Below, piece by piece: positions 61,211-64,000 of a stretch of 64,000 nt of DNA. The translations under genes were made by a program, and so were the position numbers. The notes under the pieces are model-generated. The model had not been told where the DNA came from, searched no databases, and saw only the letters and a list, made by a program, of their open reading frames with translations. The DNA is taken from the NCBI GenBank assembly GCA_038380795.1, contig CM076260.1, forward strand, positions 34,568,634 through 34,632,633. Direction: 5' to 3'. Positions within the stretch are counted from its first letter, which is position 1. Each line of letters starts with the position of its first letter. Source of the stretch: Pyrocephalus nanus. Lineage: Eukaryota; Chordata; Aves; Passeriformes; Tyrannidae.

Positions 61211-61444
61211 GGAAGAATAGGAGCCAAGTAATTAACTAGTAATCCCAGAAGCACTGGAAAGCAAAGAGCCAATTTTCAACAACTTTAAATATCTACATTT
61301 CACACAAATGGGAAGTCAAGTAAAAGAGGGTAAGGTCCACACACTTGAAGAACTAGGACCTCATTTGGGGAAAATTTATAGCATTACAGTGCTTTCTATA
61401 ACTATAATGAATTTGAAACTCAAGTACACAGACATGCACACTTA

Positions 61445-62830
<1,386 letters not shown>

Positions 62831-62906
62831 CTTGATGACACTTTCTGGCCAGGATTTAAGCATTGTAGCAATGTGACCCCGGTCATGGATAGAAATAAAA
62901 AGACCT
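62831..62906 (-). CDS. ME1: Malic enzyme exon, residues ~110-135 (first of four in transcript order)
   Basis: This 76-base coding exon has its acceptor at 62907-62908 (ttgcag) and its donor at 62829-62830 (gtaggt). The first base completes an arginine codon begun in the previous exon (phase 2). Then 25 codons follow, starting GLFISIHDRGHIATMLKSW and ending SVIK in phase 0. The RGLF-IHDRGH block is a conserved part of the N-terminal malic domain, in the stretch leading into the catalytic core. The next exon begins AIVVTDGER, and the join [12 protein letters not shown] is the expected family sequence. The exon length is not a multiple of three, so skipping it would shift the frame. The preceding exon is not found between 62907 and 64000. 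Its number is not certain from this window; about exon 4 is plausible. Confidence 0.93.
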
Positions 62907-64000
62907 CTGCAAATAGAAAAATACTTTTCATATAAACAGGCTATTAAATAATTATAAGTCAATTTAATATAAATAAATAAATAAAGTATAAATTAATTAA
63001 ATAATAACCAAACATTATGTAAAGGTGTTTCCGATATACACAGATTCCATTCAATAAAAAGAGCTCAGTTTTGTATGAATGAGTAAATTAAACATCTGCA
63101 TTCAGTAGAAGTCAGAGAACACACAACTCAGTGAAGTTTCACTGAGCATTGAGAACGTGTAAGAGTTTTCTGGAAACCACTGTTTGATTTTAAAGCTCAC
63201 TAAGCACTTCATCTGTTCAAATGTGTTCATTAGTTGCCCTTGACTACAAAATGAGTTCCTCATATAACAGTGATCACCAGTGCCTCAGCAGTCCTAATAT
63301 TTTACAAACAAGAATAGGCCAAAGTTTTAAGCTTTGAACAAAACCTGAAATAAGCCATATATTATCATTACCTAAAATAATTCAAGAGCATTCAGTTATG
63401 TGTTTAGAAAAGTCTGCCTGCTTCATTAGATTGCCCCTTTGAAACCCAGACAAGTGGTAAATTATCTTCTCTACAGTGAGAGAAAATCCTTGGTGCTGAG
63501 CAGACCAAAACTTTACTCTGAAGAGTGTTTGTAAATTGGCCTTTAGTTCCACCAGTACAGAAGAGTCAAAAACAAAATAACAAAAAAGTTTAACTCTCAT
63601 TTCTTTTTCTGTTTATTACAGAAGTAAATTTTATATAGTATCTTATTCTACTCTTCAGCATTTTATTCTTCTTTCTTTTTACTTGTGCTTAAGAATATTC
63701 TTCCCCTGTTAGCTGTCACAAACATTCAACTGAAGTTATTTATTATTTTGGACAAAAAGCAATGTAAGACAAATTGCAATCAACCAAAGTGTTCCATTTG
63801 ATGCATTTTGCCCAAGAATTAGAAATCTGGAGTTTCTAAATAATTCCCATTCTGTGTCCACTCCCTATGCTGAGAACTAACACACCAGACCGGATATTAT
63901 CATCTATTGGTTGTTTCTTAATGAGTTACACTTGTCAGCAAATTAATACCTCCACCTCTGTGAAAGTGACAGGTCCTCAGGGACAGGAGGGTGAAAAAAT
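62907..64000 (-). other. Malic enzyme intron, partial (continues beyond base 64000)
   Basis: This is intronic sequence upstream of the first visible exon. It has an AAAT repeat at 62971-62985. I looked for the preceding malic enzyme exon, which should end in a conserved RPR-type block at a phase 2 boundary, and did not find it. Nothing else is recognised. Confidence 0.8.
62971..62985. repeat. (AAAT)n short repeat
   Basis: Nearly four AAAT units, adjacent to further AT-rich sequence. Confidence 0.85.

Noticed and set aside
63940..64000. Possible preceding malic enzyme exon at the right edge
   Set aside because: The minus-strand translation does not match the conserved sequence expected before residue 110.

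Overview
The window is vertebrate nuclear DNA, most probably from a bird. Three things point to this. Sparse, AT-rich, CpG-poor intronic sequence surrounds a few short exons. All four exons have canonical GT-AG splice sites. The only interspersed repeats I can recognise are fragments of the CR1 LINE, in both orientations, with the 3' end motif typical of avian CR1. There are no bacterial features: no operons, no ribosome binding sites and no long open frames. The longest open frame that is not an exon is 164 codons, and it looks like chance.

The one gene I can support is on the minus strand. Four consecutive internal exons (62906-62831, 61636-61475, 43265-43162 and 7723-7614, in transcript order) encode about 151 continuous residues of an NADP-dependent malic enzyme, best matched to cytosolic ME1. 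Exon phases join exactly (2, 0, 0, 2, 1). When the residues are placed on the pigeon malic enzyme numbering that I remember, the catalytic lysine falls at 162, the malate-binding arginine at 144, and the metal ligands at 234, 235 and 258. The first exons of the gene lie beyond base 64000 and the later exons lie before base 1. The window is therefore the middle of one long gene: three complete introns (1.2 kb, 18.2 kb and 35.4 kb) and parts of two more.

Region by region: 1-7613 is a partial intron with nothing recognised. 7614-7723 is the metal-binding exon. 7724-43161 is a 35 kb intron with five CR1 fragments, several A or T runs, short tandem repeats and a 45-base alternating purine-pyrimidine tract. 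43162-43265 is an exon behind a 12-base poly-T acceptor tract. 43266-61474 is an 18 kb intron with two CR1 fragments, a locally CpG-rich block near 46.1-46.5 kb and an A-rich microsatellite near 61.1-61.2 kb. 61475-61636 is the catalytic-lysine exon. 61637-62830 is a short intron with one CR1 fragment. 62831-62906 is an exon. 62907-64000 is a partial intron.

I found no evidence of a previously undescribed system. The most useful leads are an inverted pair of CR1 tails that could fold in the pre-mRNA just upstream of an exon, an exon whose skipping would keep the frame but remove the catalytic lysine, a CpG-rich intronic block that may be regulatory, and a few sequences prone to unusual DNA structure.
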